Shown here: piece after piece, positions 10,009 through 18,872 of the stretch | Numbering within the stretch: position 1 is the first letter of the stretch | Layout: each line of letters opens with the position of its first letter | Origin: Paenibacillus tengchongensis | Lineage (GTDB): Bacteria > Bacillota > Bacilli > Paenibacillales > Paenibacillaceae | Length of the DNA stretch: 64,000 bases | Reading direction: 5' to 3' | Assembly: GCF_008973665.1 (NCBI RefSeq) | Contig: NZ_WACP01000003.1 | Coordinates: 62,001 to 126,000 of the forward strand | Made by a program: the position numbers and the translations under genes | Notes under the pieces: generated by a model | What the model was told of the DNA's origin: nothing | The model's input: only the letters and a program-made list of their open reading frames with translations | Databases searched by the model: none

Positions 10009-10198
10009 AATATTGTTTATACAATATCATTATATGAAAAATTCACAAAAGGAACCAGTACTGCTTGTCAGCCCGCGCGCATACAATCTTTGTGTGTGCA
10101 ACAGCTTGCTCCGAAACCCCCGATTGCACCTCCGCGAGAAAGGAAGCGATTCCAAATATGTGGGATGGTTCATAAACTCCATTTTGCTGTTATATATA

Positions 10199-10228
10199 TT
10201 GACATAAATAATTATGTTTACGTATTAT
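10199..10228 (+). promoter_or_regulatory. Sigma-A promoter of the ATP-grasp operon
   Basis: TTGACA at 10199-10204 and TATTAT at 10223-10228 are separated by 18 bases, a near-consensus vegetative promoter. Transcription should begin near 10235, which supports the downstream ATG 10326 as the start of the first gene. Confidence 0.8.
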
Positions 10229-10325
10229 GAAACTAGTTAAAGAACTTTTTCACGGTTCGTTTCCAAATAATATTTCTTTGTGGTCAGGTAAGTTCACACA
10301 ATATGATCCGAAAGGAGTCGGGCTC

Positions 10326-11789
10326 ATGTCCAAACTTGATCCTTTGCCCGGTCTCGCTCCGTATCCGCTGCAGCATTATTTTGATGAAATGTATGCTGAC
10401 GAACGGAGTGTCCGGCCGCACTACACCCATGTGAACCGCATGTTTTCCGGGATGAGCCCCGAGGAGCTGCAGGGTAAGCACAAGCTGATGCAGCGCCGAA
10501 TGATGGAAGAAGGAATTACCTTTACGCTGTACAATCCGGCTCAGGATCACCCGATGGAGCGCACGATTCCTTTCGATATGATTCCGCGGATCATCCCGAA
10601 GGGCGAATGGGAGATGCTTGAAGCCGGAATTATTCAGCGCATCACCGCCCTTAATCTGTTCATACACGATATCTATCACGAGCAATACATCGTCAAGGAC
10701 GGGATTGTGCCGCGGCGCATGATAATCTCCAACTGTTACTTCCGCCCGGAAATGGCCGGGCTGCGCGTACCGGGCGGAGCGTACATTACGACCTCGGGGA
10801 TCGATCTGATCCGCCACCGCGACGGGGAATATTACGTGTTGGAGGATAATCTCCGTACACCTTCAGGATTCTCCTATCTATTTAAAGGGCGTTCACTGAT
10901 GAATCAGCTGTTCCCGGAGCTGGCCTTTGCCAGCTCCATCCGGGATGTGGACCACAGCCTGAACCGCTTCTTGTCTGTACTGCGCAGCCTGTCGCCTTCG
11001 CGGACGAAGGATCCGGTCATTGCGCTGCTTACGCCGGGAGAGTACAACTCCGCTTATTATGAGCATGCTTTTCTGGCCCAGCAAATGGGGATCTATCTGG
11101 TCGAAGGCCGCGATCTCGTCGTTCAGGATCATAAAATTTACCTCCGTGAAATGAACCGCCTGCGCAGGGTGGATGTGCTCTATCGCAGACTGGACGATGA
11201 TTATATCGATCCGCTGGCCTTTCAGCCGAATTCGCTGCTGGGCGTGGCAGGACTGATGAATGCGTACCGTGCAGGCAACATCGCCATCGCAAATGCGCCG
11301 GGGACGGGAGTAGCCGATGATAAGGCCATGTATGTCTATGTGCCGGATATGATCCGCTACTATCTTAATGAGGAGCCGATTCTGGGCAATGTGCCGACCT
11401 ATCTGCTCGGCAGGCGGGAGGAGCGGCAATATGTACTGGAGCATCTGGAGGAGATGGTTGTCAAAGAAACCTCATTATCCGGCGGATACGGGATGCTGAT
11501 CGGCAGCGAAGCGACCAAGGAGGAGCTGGCGGATTTCCGGCTTAAAATATTGGCCGATCCCGAGCGGTATATCGCCCAGCCGATTATGATGCTGTCGCGG
11601 GCTCCGGTATTAACGGAAGGGTCCATGGCGCCGCGCCATATCGATCTGCGCGCCTTCGTGCTGATGGGCGCCGACCGCAAACCGCATGTCATCCCCGGGG
11701 GACTAACGCGTGTTGCTATGAAGGAAGGATCGCTGGTGGTCAATTCCTCCCAGGGCGGAGGCGTCAAGGATACGTGGGTAATGGCTTAG
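10326..11789 (+). CDS. Circularly permuted ATP-grasp protein
   Basis: This 487-residue protein belongs to the circularly permuted ATP-grasp group (DUF404/DUF407 type), recognised by its N-terminal YPLQHYFDEMY segment, DGEYYVLEDNLRTPSG, the glycine-rich SLSGGYGMLIGSEATKEE loop and the C-terminal FVLMGADRKPHVIPGGLTRVA. ATP-grasp enzymes form amide or peptide bonds through an acyl-phosphate; the substrate here is unknown. ATG 10326 has AAAGGAGT nine bases upstream and lies downstream of the promoter, whereas the in-frame ATG 10227 overlaps the -10 box. It is followed by an alpha-E gene and a transglutaminase-like gene, a conserved trio proposed by comparative genomics to make or attach peptides. 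Confidence 0.9.
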   Translation: MSKLDPLPGLAPYPLQHYFDEMYADERSVRPHYTHVNRMFSGMSPEELQGKHKLMQRRMMEEGITFTLYNPAQDHPMERTIPFDMIPRIIPKGEWEMLEAGIIQRITALNLFIHDIYHEQYIVKDGIVPRRMIISNCYFRPEMAGLRVPGGAYITTSGIDLIRHRDGEYYVLEDNLRTPSGFSYLFKGRSLMNQLFPELAFASSIRDVDHSLNRFLSVLRSLSPSRTKDPVIALLTPGEYNSAYYEHAFLAQQMGIYLVEGRDLVVQDHKIYLREMNRLRRVDVLYRRLDDDYIDPLAFQPNSLLGVAGLMNAYRAGNIAIANAPGTGVADDKAMYVYVPDMIRYYLNEEPILGNVPTYLLGRREERQYVLEHLEEMVVKETSLSGGYGMLIGSEATKEELADFRLKILADPERYIAQPIMMLSRAPVLTEGSMAPRHIDLRAFVLMGADRKPHVIPGGLTRVAMKEGSLVVNSSQGGGVKDTWVMA

Positions 11790-11868
11790 ATTACAGAAGC
11801 TTCAACAGATCTGACGAGGCGGCTCAACGGCAACGGCAGCACAAAGTTTAAGCGAAGGGGTGGCGGAA

Positions 11869-12822
11869 ATGCTGAATCGCAATGCGGAGGCTTTGTTTTG
11901 GATTGGACGGTATATCGAGCGGGCAGAGAATCATGCGCGGCTGATCGACGTGCACTATCATATCCAGCAGGAGGAGGATTATCAGGCAGAGGGCCATAAG
12001 TGGTCCCGACTGATCGATGCCCTGGGTGTCAGAAGCGAATATTTGCAGCAGTTTGAGAGCTTTGCCGAGCAGGACGTATTATCTTTTATCACGCTCGATC
12101 TCGGCAATGCCAACTCCCTGTTCTCCTGCGTGCATCAGGCGCGGAACAATCTGCGGACCCTGCGGCAGCATCTGCCAAGCGAACTGTGGGACATGGTGAA
12201 CAGCTTCAATCTGTGGCTGGGAGATCAGTCGGTGGCGGATATAATGAGCGGACCGCATCAGTTCTACCGGCAGGTCAAGGAGCGGACGGCGATGTTCCTC
12301 GGGGCGGAGCAATCGGTGATGCTGCGGGGGAATGAGTGGCATTTTATCGAGAGCGGGCGGTTTCTGGAACGGGCGGAGAACACGGTGCGGATTCTGCAGG
12401 CGGCCATCATGTACTGTAAGGACAAAGAAACCCAGTCGGTGTATACCCAGCTCCAGGCTGTGCTGAAATCGGTCAGCGGCTATCAGGCGTTCCGGCGGTA
12501 CTATGCGGATGCCATGTCCCCGGAGTGCATTCTCGAATTTATGATCACGAACAGCGCCTTCCCGCGTTCGATCCGCTTCTCGTTCCATAAGCTGGAGGAG
12601 CATCTGGCCCGCCTGGAGCTGGACAGCTCCGAGAAAGGCTCGGGTCATGAGAAGGTCATCCGTCAGGCGGGTAAGCTCAAAGCAGAGCTGGATTATATGG
12701 AAAAGGAAGAAATGTCCGGAGATGTCGTCGATGGACTCCTGCAATCCCTGATGCTGTCCTGCCAGCGGCTGGGAAAGACGATGGAGGGTGCTTTTTTTCA
12801 CCGTGAAGGAGTACGCCTATGA
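11869..12822 (+). CDS. Alpha-E domain protein (DUF403)
   Basis: The 317-residue, mostly helical protein begins MLNRNAEALFWIGRYIERAENHARLIDVHYH, the start typical of alpha-E proteins, and repeats a similar helix at FIESGRFLERAENTVRIL. The family has no proven biochemical role but nearly always accompanies the permuted ATP-grasp and transglutaminase genes. AAGGGG at 11855-11860 places the start at ATG 11869; an in-frame GTG at 11860 overlaps that ribosome-binding site. Its stop overlaps the next start (ATGA at 12819-12822), so the two are translationally coupled. Confidence 0.9.
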   Translation: MLNRNAEALFWIGRYIERAENHARLIDVHYHIQQEEDYQAEGHKWSRLIDALGVRSEYLQQFESFAEQDVLSFITLDLGNANSLFSCVHQARNNLRTLRQHLPSELWDMVNSFNLWLGDQSVADIMSGPHQFYRQVKERTAMFLGAEQSVMLRGNEWHFIESGRFLERAENTVRILQAAIMYCKDKETQSVYTQLQAVLKSVSGYQAFRRYYADAMSPECILEFMITNSAFPRSIRFSFHKLEEHLARLELDSSEKGSGHEKVIRQAGKLKAELDYMEKEEMSGDVVDGLLQSLMLSCQRLGKTMEGAFFHREGVRL

Positions 12823-13685
12823 AAATTCAGATCAACCACACCACCACCTATACCTATCCCGAACCGGTCACGGACAGTGTCAATGAAATCCGGCTGACGC
12901 CGCGCACCAACTACCGCCAATCCTGCTATCATCATGAGGTGGAGATCTCTCCGCCCGCCCACCTGCTGACCTACGAGGATTTCTTCGGCAACCGCGTCCA
13001 TGCCTATTCGGTCAACAAGCCGCATACGGAAATGGTAATCCATACGAAGGCGACAGTGGTTACACTGGACAAAGCCCAAGGCGCCGATTTGCCGCGGCTT
13101 CCGCTGGAGGAGCAGATGGCGGTGCTGAACGACGAGAAATTCCAGAACCGCTATATTGAGTTCATTTTGCCCACCCGGTATACGGAAGTGACACCGGAGC
13201 TGGTGGAGTTCGCTTCGCAGCATCCTTTTGATGAGGCGGAAGATATGTATGAATGGACCAGGAAGCTCTCCTCGACGATCTATGAGCAGTTCACTTATGA
13301 TCCTGAAGCTACCAGCGTCAATACCACGGTCAAAAAAGCGCTGAAGCTCAAACGCGGCGTTTGCCAGGATTACGCCCACCTGATGATTGCGGTCTGCCGC
13401 AGCGTCGGTCTGCCTTCCCGTTATGTGAGCGGTTATCACTTCGTAGGTGATCTCCAGGGCGGCAATGCCGATTTCGAGCAGGCTTCCCATGCCTGGGTGG
13501 AGACGCATATCCCCGGAACGGGCTGGCTGGGCTTTGACCCGACCAACAATATGGAGGTCAACTGGCGTTATGTCAAGCTAGGACATGGCCGGGATTATAA
13601 GGATATCGTGCCGGTCAAGGGCGTATACCGCGGCGTGGCGGGCACGCTGGACGTAAAGGTTGATGTCAGACGGCTGGATGCCTAG
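12819..13685 (+). CDS. Transglutaminase-like cysteine protease or amidase
   Basis: This 288-residue protein has the N-terminal beta region usual in this family (HTTTYTYPEPVTDSVNEIRL) and a transglutaminase-like core with Cys182 in KRGVCQDYAHLM, His224 in ASHAWVE and Asp240 in GFDPTNN. Such cysteine enzymes cleave or form amide bonds; paired with an ATP-grasp ligase it may reverse or process the same modification. No signal peptide is present, so action in the cytoplasm is expected. ATG 12819 overlaps the alpha-E stop codon. Confidence 0.92.
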   Translation: MKIQINHTTTYTYPEPVTDSVNEIRLTPRTNYRQSCYHHEVEISPPAHLLTYEDFFGNRVHAYSVNKPHTEMVIHTKATVVTLDKAQGADLPRLPLEEQMAVLNDEKFQNRYIEFILPTRYTEVTPELVEFASQHPFDEAEDMYEWTRKLSSTIYEQFTYDPEATSVNTTVKKALKLKRGVCQDYAHLMIAVCRSVGLPSRYVSGYHFVGDLQGGNADFEQASHAWVETHIPGTGWLGFDPTNNMEVNWRYVKLGHGRDYKDIVPVKGVYRGVAGTLDVKVDVRRLDA

Positions 13686-13830
13686 CGGGTGGACGATGCG
13701 GAGAGTGTATAGGCTGGATGAACTGCTCCTGGCGGAATATAAATTCTGGACCCCTGATTATAACCGGCAGGGAAATGGGTAATCTTGAAACAGACCCTAA
13801 AAATGGAGTATGTGGAAGGAGCGTGTACCT

Positions 13831-14640
13831 ATGAGTCCAAATACAGCCAAAAAGCAGCGATATATCGGAAAAACAGCGATTATTACAGGTGCAGGCTCGG
13901 GAATCGGCAGAGCGACTGCCATCCAGATGGCCCGTGAAGGGGCAAATGTTGCCCTGTTCGATCTGGTGAACGAACGCACTGCCGTGCTGGCCCGGCAGCT
14001 GAATAAGCTGCGCGAGAATTGTGCGCTGGCCATCGATGTCGATACTTCGGATGCCGGGCGGATGGAGGAGGCGGTACGCCGGACGGTCGAGCACTTCGGC
14101 GGCATCGATGTCGTCTTCGCCAATGCGGGGATCAATGGCGTTGTCGGACCGATCGAGGAGCTGAGTGTCAGTGACTGGGAACGGACGCTGAACGTCAATC
14201 TGACCGGAACCTTCTTGACCCTGAAGTATACCATTCCCCATTTAAAAGCCAAAGGCAAGGGAAGCATCATCATTACGAGCTCCATCAACGGCAATTACAG
14301 ATTTACCAGCTTCGGCTGGTCGCCTTACAGTACAACCAAGGCGGGGCAGGTTGCCTTTGCCAAGATGGCTGCACTGGAGTTGGCCAAATTCAAAATTCGC
14401 GTCAACGTCATCTGTCCGGGGGCCATCTCCACGAACATTGACGAGAGCACGGAGTTCAGCGAAGAAGTCGAAGACATTGTCATCCCGATTGAATTCCCGC
14501 AAGGGGCACAGCCGCTGGCTGACGGTCCGGGCAAGCCGGAGAATGTGGCCGATCTGGTCGCGTTCCTTGGCTCCGAGGAGTCCGTCCATATTACGGGAGC
14601 GCAGATTGTCATCGACGGTGCCGAATCGCTGCTGTCATAA
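13831..14640 (+). CDS. SDR family oxidoreductase
   Basis: The 269-residue protein is a classical NAD(P)-dependent short-chain dehydrogenase. It has TGAGSGIGRA near the N-terminus, an Asp-Leu pair after the second strand (LFDLVNE) suggesting NAD preference, NAG at the fourth strand, and a catalytic Ser (SSINGN), Tyr and Lys in YSTTKAG. The substrate cannot be told. ATG 13831 was chosen because GGAAGGA lies 11 bases upstream; an open in-frame extension begins at 13810. It stands alone between the transglutaminase-like gene and the sigma-factor gene. Confidence 0.88.
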   Translation: MSPNTAKKQRYIGKTAIITGAGSGIGRATAIQMAREGANVALFDLVNERTAVLARQLNKLRENCALAIDVDTSDAGRMEEAVRRTVEHFGGIDVVFANAGINGVVGPIEELSVSDWERTLNVNLTGTFLTLKYTIPHLKAKGKGSIIITSSINGNYRFTSFGWSPYSTTKAGQVAFAKMAALELAKFKIRVNVICPGAISTNIDESTEFSEEVEDIVIPIEFPQGAQPLADGPGKPENVADLVAFLGSEESVHITGAQIVIDGAESLLS

Positions 14641-14662
14641 GTTAATCGTCTAATTTTGTATC

Positions 14663-14715
14663 AGGAGCTGTACCGTCAGTCATCAACTGGCTGTTTGGGG
14701 CAGCTCCTTCGGCAT
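14663..14715 (+). terminator. Possible terminator after the SDR gene
   Basis: AGGAGCTG (14663-14670) can pair with CAGCTCCT (14701-14708), but the loop is long and the T-tract is weak (TCGGCATTT). Confidence 0.4.
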
Positions 14716-14800
14716 TTCAGGAAGAATTCGCGCGGCTTATTTAAAAAAAGTACTTAGGCGTCGCTGCTGAAAATAAAACATCAGGAGTTTCTTATTCGGA

Positions 14801-14829
14801 TTGAGGCTGTCCGCTTCATTGCATATAAT
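14801..14829 (+). promoter_or_regulatory. Sigma-A type promoter of the ECF sigma gene
   Basis: TTGAGG at 14801-14806 and TATAAT at 14824-14829 are 17 bases apart. The start codon lies 41 bases downstream. Confidence 0.75.
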
Positions 14830-14870
14830 GTAGGTACCACCCTTCGGGGAGATCGTTAAGGGAGGCCGCG

Positions 14871-15839
14871 ATGAACGAGAGCACATTTGACGAACCATTA
14901 TTTGCAAGCTTGAAGCCGGGCTTAACCTCGTTTTGTTACCGGATGCTAGGCTCCATGGACGATGCGGACGATGCCGTTCAGGAGACGAGTATTCGGGTCT
15001 GGCAGAGCGGGAGCACGTTCAGACAGGATTCCTCGTTCAAAACCTGGGTCTATCGGATTGCCTCCAACCTGTGCTTGGACAAGCTAAGACAATCCAAACG
15101 CCGTGCGCTTCCCGTTGACCTGTCCGACCCGGCCGTCGCCATCGTCGAGCCGCGCGACACGCTGCCGGACTCTGCCTGGATCTGGCCGTCTACCGACTTT
15201 GGCGGCAATCCGGAGGATCGGCTCGTCCGCAGAGATACCCTTCAACTGTGCTTCATCGCTCTCCTGCAGAGCTTGCCTCCGCGGCAGCGCGCGGTGCTAA
15301 TTCTGAAGGATGTATTTGAATGGTCCTCCAGGCAGATCGCTGAAACGTTGGCGATGTCGCCTGCAGCGGTGAACAGCGCCTTGCAAAGAGCCCGAGTGAC
15401 AATGGACCGGGCGCAGCTTCGCTCGGATGAGCTCAGCAGCATGGACGTTCAACCGGAGCGGCAGCTACTGTCCCGGTATGTGGAGGCCTTCGAGCAATTC
15501 GATATTGCCGCGCTCGTCGCGTTGTTCCACGAGGAGGGCTGCATGTCGATGCCGCCCTTTGAGATGTGGATCCGCGGCAAGGAGGATTTGTCCGCCTTCT
15601 ATGCGCTTACTCGCTGGCATTGCGAAGGTTCGCGATTGGTGCCCACTACGGTTAATGGCGGTTATCCGGCGTTGGCCCAGTATATGCCGGACAAGGAGGG
15701 CTCTGGCCTGGTACCCTGGGGCATCCACGTCATCGAAACCAAAGAAAATCTAATTTTGCACGTTCAAAATTTCATTCATACGCCATTATTTTCGCGATTT
15801 GGGCTGCCTGAACGAATGGATCACCGGATCACATCATGA
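14871..15839 (+). CDS. ECF sigma factor with SnoaL-like C-terminal domain
   Basis: The first 185 residues are an extracytoplasmic-function sigma-70 factor: region 2 with DADDAVQETSIRVWQ and FKTWVYRIASNLCLDKLR, and region 4 with LPPRQRAVLILKDVFEWSSRQIAETLAMSPAAVNSALQRA. The remaining 130 residues (ERQLLSRYVEAFEQFDIAAL onward) look like a SnoaL/NTF2-like domain, as in the SigJ and SigX5-like groups. Such sigma factors lack a separate anti-sigma gene and the fused domain is thought to control activity; none lies next to it here. GGGAGG precedes ATG 14871. A terminator shared with the converging VOC gene follows. Confidence 0.88.
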   Translation: MNESTFDEPLFASLKPGLTSFCYRMLGSMDDADDAVQETSIRVWQSGSTFRQDSSFKTWVYRIASNLCLDKLRQSKRRALPVDLSDPAVAIVEPRDTLPDSAWIWPSTDFGGNPEDRLVRRDTLQLCFIALLQSLPPRQRAVLILKDVFEWSSRQIAETLAMSPAAVNSALQRARVTMDRAQLRSDELSSMDVQPERQLLSRYVEAFEQFDIAALVALFHEEGCMSMPPFEMWIRGKEDLSAFYALTRWHCEGSRLVPTTVNGGYPALAQYMPDKEGSGLVPWGIHVIETKENLILHVQNFIHTPLFSRFGLPERMDHRITS

Positions 15840-15910
15840 AGTGGAATCAAGCGTCCGAGCAGCGATCTTGAACAATTTCAAAGCCTATACCGAACGAAAT
15901 GAATCATCGG

Positions 15911-15952
15911 GAAGAAGACGCCGGGGAAGATGCCCGGCGTCTTTCTTTTTGA
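15911..15952 (+). terminator. Rho-independent terminator after the sigma gene
   Basis: GAAGACGCCGGG pairs with CCCGGCGTCTTTC around an AGATG loop and runs into T residues at about 15946-15951. The converging VOC gene ends at 15982 and may use the same hairpin in reverse. Confidence 0.85.
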
Positions 15953-15981
15953 ACCCTAGTACGAGTGTACTCTCCATTAGC

Positions 15982-16398
15982 TTAACCTTGTGCCTCATCC
16001 ATGTTCATACAGTTAATGGCCCACAGATGGCCGTCCAAGTCCACGAAGCCCCAATGATACATGGACCCGTAATCTTCAGGTTCAGCGTGCAATTTTCCGC
16101 CCAACGAGACCGCGGTATTCACGATTTCATCGACCTTTTCCCGGCTTTCGAAGGCCAATGCGATCGTCATCTGCGCATACTTACCCGTATCGACGGATTC
16201 CTTCTCCGTGAGCGTATTAAAGAATGCTTGATTAATCAGCATGAGCTGCAGGTTGACGCCGATCACGATGGCTACCGAATTTTCGTTATCGGGGAATTGC
16301 GGGTTGAGCTCGAATCCAAGTCCGGTGAAGAATGCTTTGGATTGTTCTACGTTTATTACAGGCAGGTTGAAGCTCGTGAATGCGGACGTTAATGCCAT
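15982..16398 (-). CDS. VOC family (glyoxalase-like) protein
   Basis: The 138-residue protein begins MALTSAFTSFNLPVINVEQSKAFF and contains paired beta-alpha-beta-beta-beta elements ending in YGSMYHWGFVDLDGHLWAI, the pattern of the vicinal-oxygen-chelate fold in its PhnB/YaeR-like branch. Family members are metal enzymes or binding proteins acting on small molecules, including some resistance proteins. The specific role is unknown. It is transcribed towards the sigma-factor gene from the start codon at 16398, which has GAGGTG upstream on the minus strand. Confidence 0.82.
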   Translation of the reverse strand: MALTSAFTSFNLPVINVEQSKAFFTGLGFELNPQFPDNENSVAIVIGVNLQLMLINQAFFNTLTEKESVDTGKYAQMTIALAFESREKVDEIVNTAVSLGGKLHAEPEDYGSMYHWGFVDLDGHLWAINCMNMDEAQG

Positions 16399-16599
16399 TT
16401 ACTAAACACCTCTTCGTCAAAAATAGTTTGTATTCATTTATGCCTTCATTTATATAGACGACAGCCGATCCGGGAATTCATCGGTCTTATGGATTCGGAA
16501 GCGAAAATTTCGAAAAATAACTTGGTATTGAGTTCGGATCGCTGCCATTCCCGAACGCAATGGAAATGAATGATGAGCGCAGTGGCTATTTTGCCTGAA

Positions 16600-16651
16600 A
16601 AACAAACAAAACTATATACTGATTGATAAAAAACAAACAAAATGATATTAT
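16600..16651 (+). promoter_or_regulatory. Sigma-A promoter flanked by AAACAAACAAAA repeats
   Basis: TTGATA (16623-16628) and TATTAT (16646-16651) are exactly 17 bases apart. One AAACAAACAAAA copy lies upstream of the -35 (16600-16611) and an identical copy fills most of the spacer (16631-16642), 31 bases or three helical turns further on. The layout suggests an operator bound cooperatively by a repressor. Confidence 0.65.
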
Positions 16652-16683
16652 GTCTATAAATCAACTGAAAGTGGGTGTGATTA

Positions 16684-17898
16684 TTGCCTGCGAAGAGCGA
16701 ATCGCCCGGAATCCCCGACGCATTCTGGAATGCATCTATTAGTGAGGTGAAGCTGGGATACAGCACCGCAGAGCGGAACCGCTCGGTGTTCTATACATGC
16801 CTTGTTTGTGGCAAGGAATTTGAGAAGGGCGTTATATACAAGGATGGAGAGCAATTCTATGAAGCAGAGAAATTTGCCGGAATGCATATAAACGCGGAGC
16901 ATGGAACCATGTTCCATTGGCTGCTGGGCCTGGATAAGAAGCTGACCGGACTTACGGCGCTGCAAAAAGGTCTGTTAAACGCTTTTGCCGGGGGACAAAG
17001 CGACAGTGAAGCGGCCCAAGCGCTGGGCATCGGCAGCACGTCAACCGTGCGCAATCACCGTTTCACGCTGCGGGAGAAGGTGAAGCAGGCGAAGCTGTTT
17101 CTGGCGGTGATGGAGCTTGCGGAAGAGAAGCTGCAGAAAGCGCCGCTGGTAGCCGCGATGCCGCTTCACCAGGAGATTCAAGTGGACGGGCAGCCGGTCG
17201 TCTCTGGGGAAGAGAACGCGGAAATTATCAGCAGCTATTTCAAACAAGGGCCGGATGGGCCGCTCTTGGAATTCCCCCGCAAGCACAAACGCAGAACCGC
17301 CATTCTGCACCAGCTCATCAAACGTTTCGTCCCTGGCCGCGAATATACGGAGAAGGAAGTCAATGCCATTCTGGAAGAGGCTAATCCCGATTATGTCACA
17401 CTTCGCAGGTATTTAATTGATCATGGGCTGTTGGACCGCGAAGAGGATGGCAGCAGGTATTGGGTCCGCTCACAGGCCGGCTCTGGCCAAGACGGAAATA
17501 TTAATGGAGGTATCGAAACTATGGATAAAAGCAAACGCAAGGAGCTCGGGTACAATTATGCCCATTCCCACCGCCCGATGGGCGTATACCGGATATATAA
17601 CAGTGTGAACGGCAAGTCGCTGGTCGGCAGCAGTATGAATCTTGACGGGGCCTGGAACAAACACAAATTTATGCTGGATGCCGGGCTGCATGACAACAAA
17701 GCTTTGCAGGCTGACTGGAAGACCTATGGAGCCGATGCGGTTACTTTTGAAGTCCTGGAACAGATCAAGCCGGAAGAGGAGTTCATCGCCGAGGCCTCCG
17801 AAACGCTGAAATACCGGAAGCCGCTTGCCGAAATGGAGGAGAGATGGCTGGAGAAGCTGGCGCCTTACGGAGAGAACGGGTATCATAGACAGAAGTAA
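16684..17898 (+). CDS. HTH/DUF2087/degenerate GIY-YIG fusion protein
   Basis: This 404-residue protein seems to join four parts. Residues 35-75 hold CLVCGKEF and a later MHINAEHG, a possible Cys2-His2 metal site. Residues 90-145 (LTALQKGLLNAFAGGQSDSE onward) look like a LuxR-type helix-turn-helix. Residues 195-265 match the DUF2087 winged helix (FPRKHKRRTAILHQLIKRF, EKEVNAILEE, YVTLRRYLIDHGLLDRE). Residues 300-365 resemble a GIY-YIG nuclease (GVYRIYN, KHKF, YGADAVTFEVLE), but the second motif is LVG and the usual Arg before W is Ala. It may therefore bind rather than cut. TTG 16684 is the only reasonable start. Confidence 0.75.
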   Translation: MPAKSESPGIPDAFWNASISEVKLGYSTAERNRSVFYTCLVCGKEFEKGVIYKDGEQFYEAEKFAGMHINAEHGTMFHWLLGLDKKLTGLTALQKGLLNAFAGGQSDSEAAQALGIGSTSTVRNHRFTLREKVKQAKLFLAVMELAEEKLQKAPLVAAMPLHQEIQVDGQPVVSGEENAEIISSYFKQGPDGPLLEFPRKHKRRTAILHQLIKRFVPGREYTEKEVNAILEEANPDYVTLRRYLIDHGLLDREEDGSRYWVRSQAGSGQDGNINGGIETMDKSKRKELGYNYAHSHRPMGVYRIYNSVNGKSLVGSSMNLDGAWNKHKFMLDAGLHDNKALQADWKTYGADAVTFEVLEQIKPEEEFIAEASETLKYRKPLAEMEERWLEKLAPYGENGYHRQK

Positions 17899-18066
17899 AC
17901 GAAACAAGCGGCAACTTTTACTGCGATCGAAAGCGCAGTCGGGTCCGGGCGGATACAGAACTTAAGCACGGTGCAAAAATGCGGCAGGGCCTGCTGTATC
18001 TGCCACATCGCCATGTTACAATTGGAGAAACAGGGATGATTCTATCATGCATAGGGGGCATTGATC

Positions 18067-18465
18067 ATGGCGATTTTATCCTGGCTGGCCGAACAGCGGA
18101 TCCAGGAAGCAATGCGCAGCGGTGAATTTGCCGATCTGCCGGGCCAAGGTAAGCCGATGGAGCTGGAGGATCTCTCCGGCGTACCCGAAGAGCTGCGGAT
18201 GTCCTTTAAGATACTCAAGAATGCCGGCCTGCTCCCGGAGGAGCTGATGCTCCGCCAGGAATGTGCCACGCTGGAGGAATTGCTGGCGGCTTGCCGCACT
18301 GATGGCAGCGGAATCGCGGCCAAGCGCACGGAGCTGGAATCAAAGCTGTCGCTCAAGCGGCTGCGGCTGCAGCAGCTGTTAAGTGAGCGGGGGCTGGACA
18401 GCAGCGCTGTCTATGCGGAATACAGCGATCAAATCCGCGGAAGGCTGCTCCCAGAGCAGGAATAA
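18067..18465 (+). CDS. DUF1992 (DnaJ-homologue subfamily) protein
   Basis: The 132-residue protein starts MAILSWLAEQRIQEAMRSGEF and contains DLPGQGKPMELED, the hallmark of DUF1992, with helical remainder. The family is widespread and linked to J-domain proteins in eukaryotes, but its bacterial function is not established. ATG 18067 lies eight bases after AGGGGG; a TTG at 18061 in the same frame is too close. The gene stands alone and ends at a strong terminator. Confidence 0.85.
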   Translation: MAILSWLAEQRIQEAMRSGEFADLPGQGKPMELEDLSGVPEELRMSFKILKNAGLLPEELMLRQECATLEELLAACRTDGSGIAAKRTELESKLSLKRLRLQQLLSERGLDSSAVYAEYSDQIRGRLLPEQE

Positions 18466-18872
18466 GGAGTGGAGCTCTCAGGCCGGAAACGGCTGCGGAG
18501 CTCTTTTTTAGAGGCTGTGTAAAATGAAAATGTGGATGTAAGCTTAGAGCAAGCTCTTCCGGCTCTTTCTTTATTCGGCATAGCTCCAAATCTGTGCTAA
18601 GTCTATTTACGTGTGATTACCTTCGACCAGAAGGATTATTTTATATTACTAATTACTACTGTTTGCCTTTTCTTTAGTACTGATCTCCATCCTGCTTGAA
18701 ATCCATCGTTTCATCTGTTTTATCGCCCGGCAGAGGTCCGGATAGGGATTAACGTGTACCGCTTGAAATCTGCATTAATTTCGCCCATGATAATGAAAGC
18801 GGACAAGCGATGCCCGTGCAGGCATCAAATTGCAGGTCACGACTCAGAAACGAAAATTGGAGAACTCTACAG
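18466..18872. other. Spacer before hrpB
   Basis: Beyond the DUF1992 terminator this stretch is AT-rich and shows no gene or clear promoter. The hrpB frame is open back to 18810, but the upstream part does not resemble HrpB. Confidence 0.5.
18472..18509 (+). terminator. Rho-independent terminator after DUF1992 gene
   Basis: GAGCTC and inner GGCCG pair with CGGCT and GAGCTC around a GAAA-type loop, followed by six T residues. Confidence 0.9.

Larger units (their letters stand above)
9862..10325. other. Spacer between ftsY and the ATP-grasp operon
   Basis: It contains the ftsY terminator, an AT-rich stretch, a strong sigma-A promoter at 10199-10228 and a leader of about 90 bases. An open frame starting at ATG 10227 overlaps the -10 box and is not a plausible gene start. 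Confidence 0.7.

Noticed and set aside
10227..10325. N-terminal extension of the ATP-grasp protein
   Set aside because: ATG 10227 lies in the -10 box of a strong promoter and has no ribosome-binding site; the extension is unlike the family.
15799..16392. Plus-strand 197-codon frame over the VOC gene
   Set aside because: It is the complement of the VOC gene and extends through a terminator hairpin.
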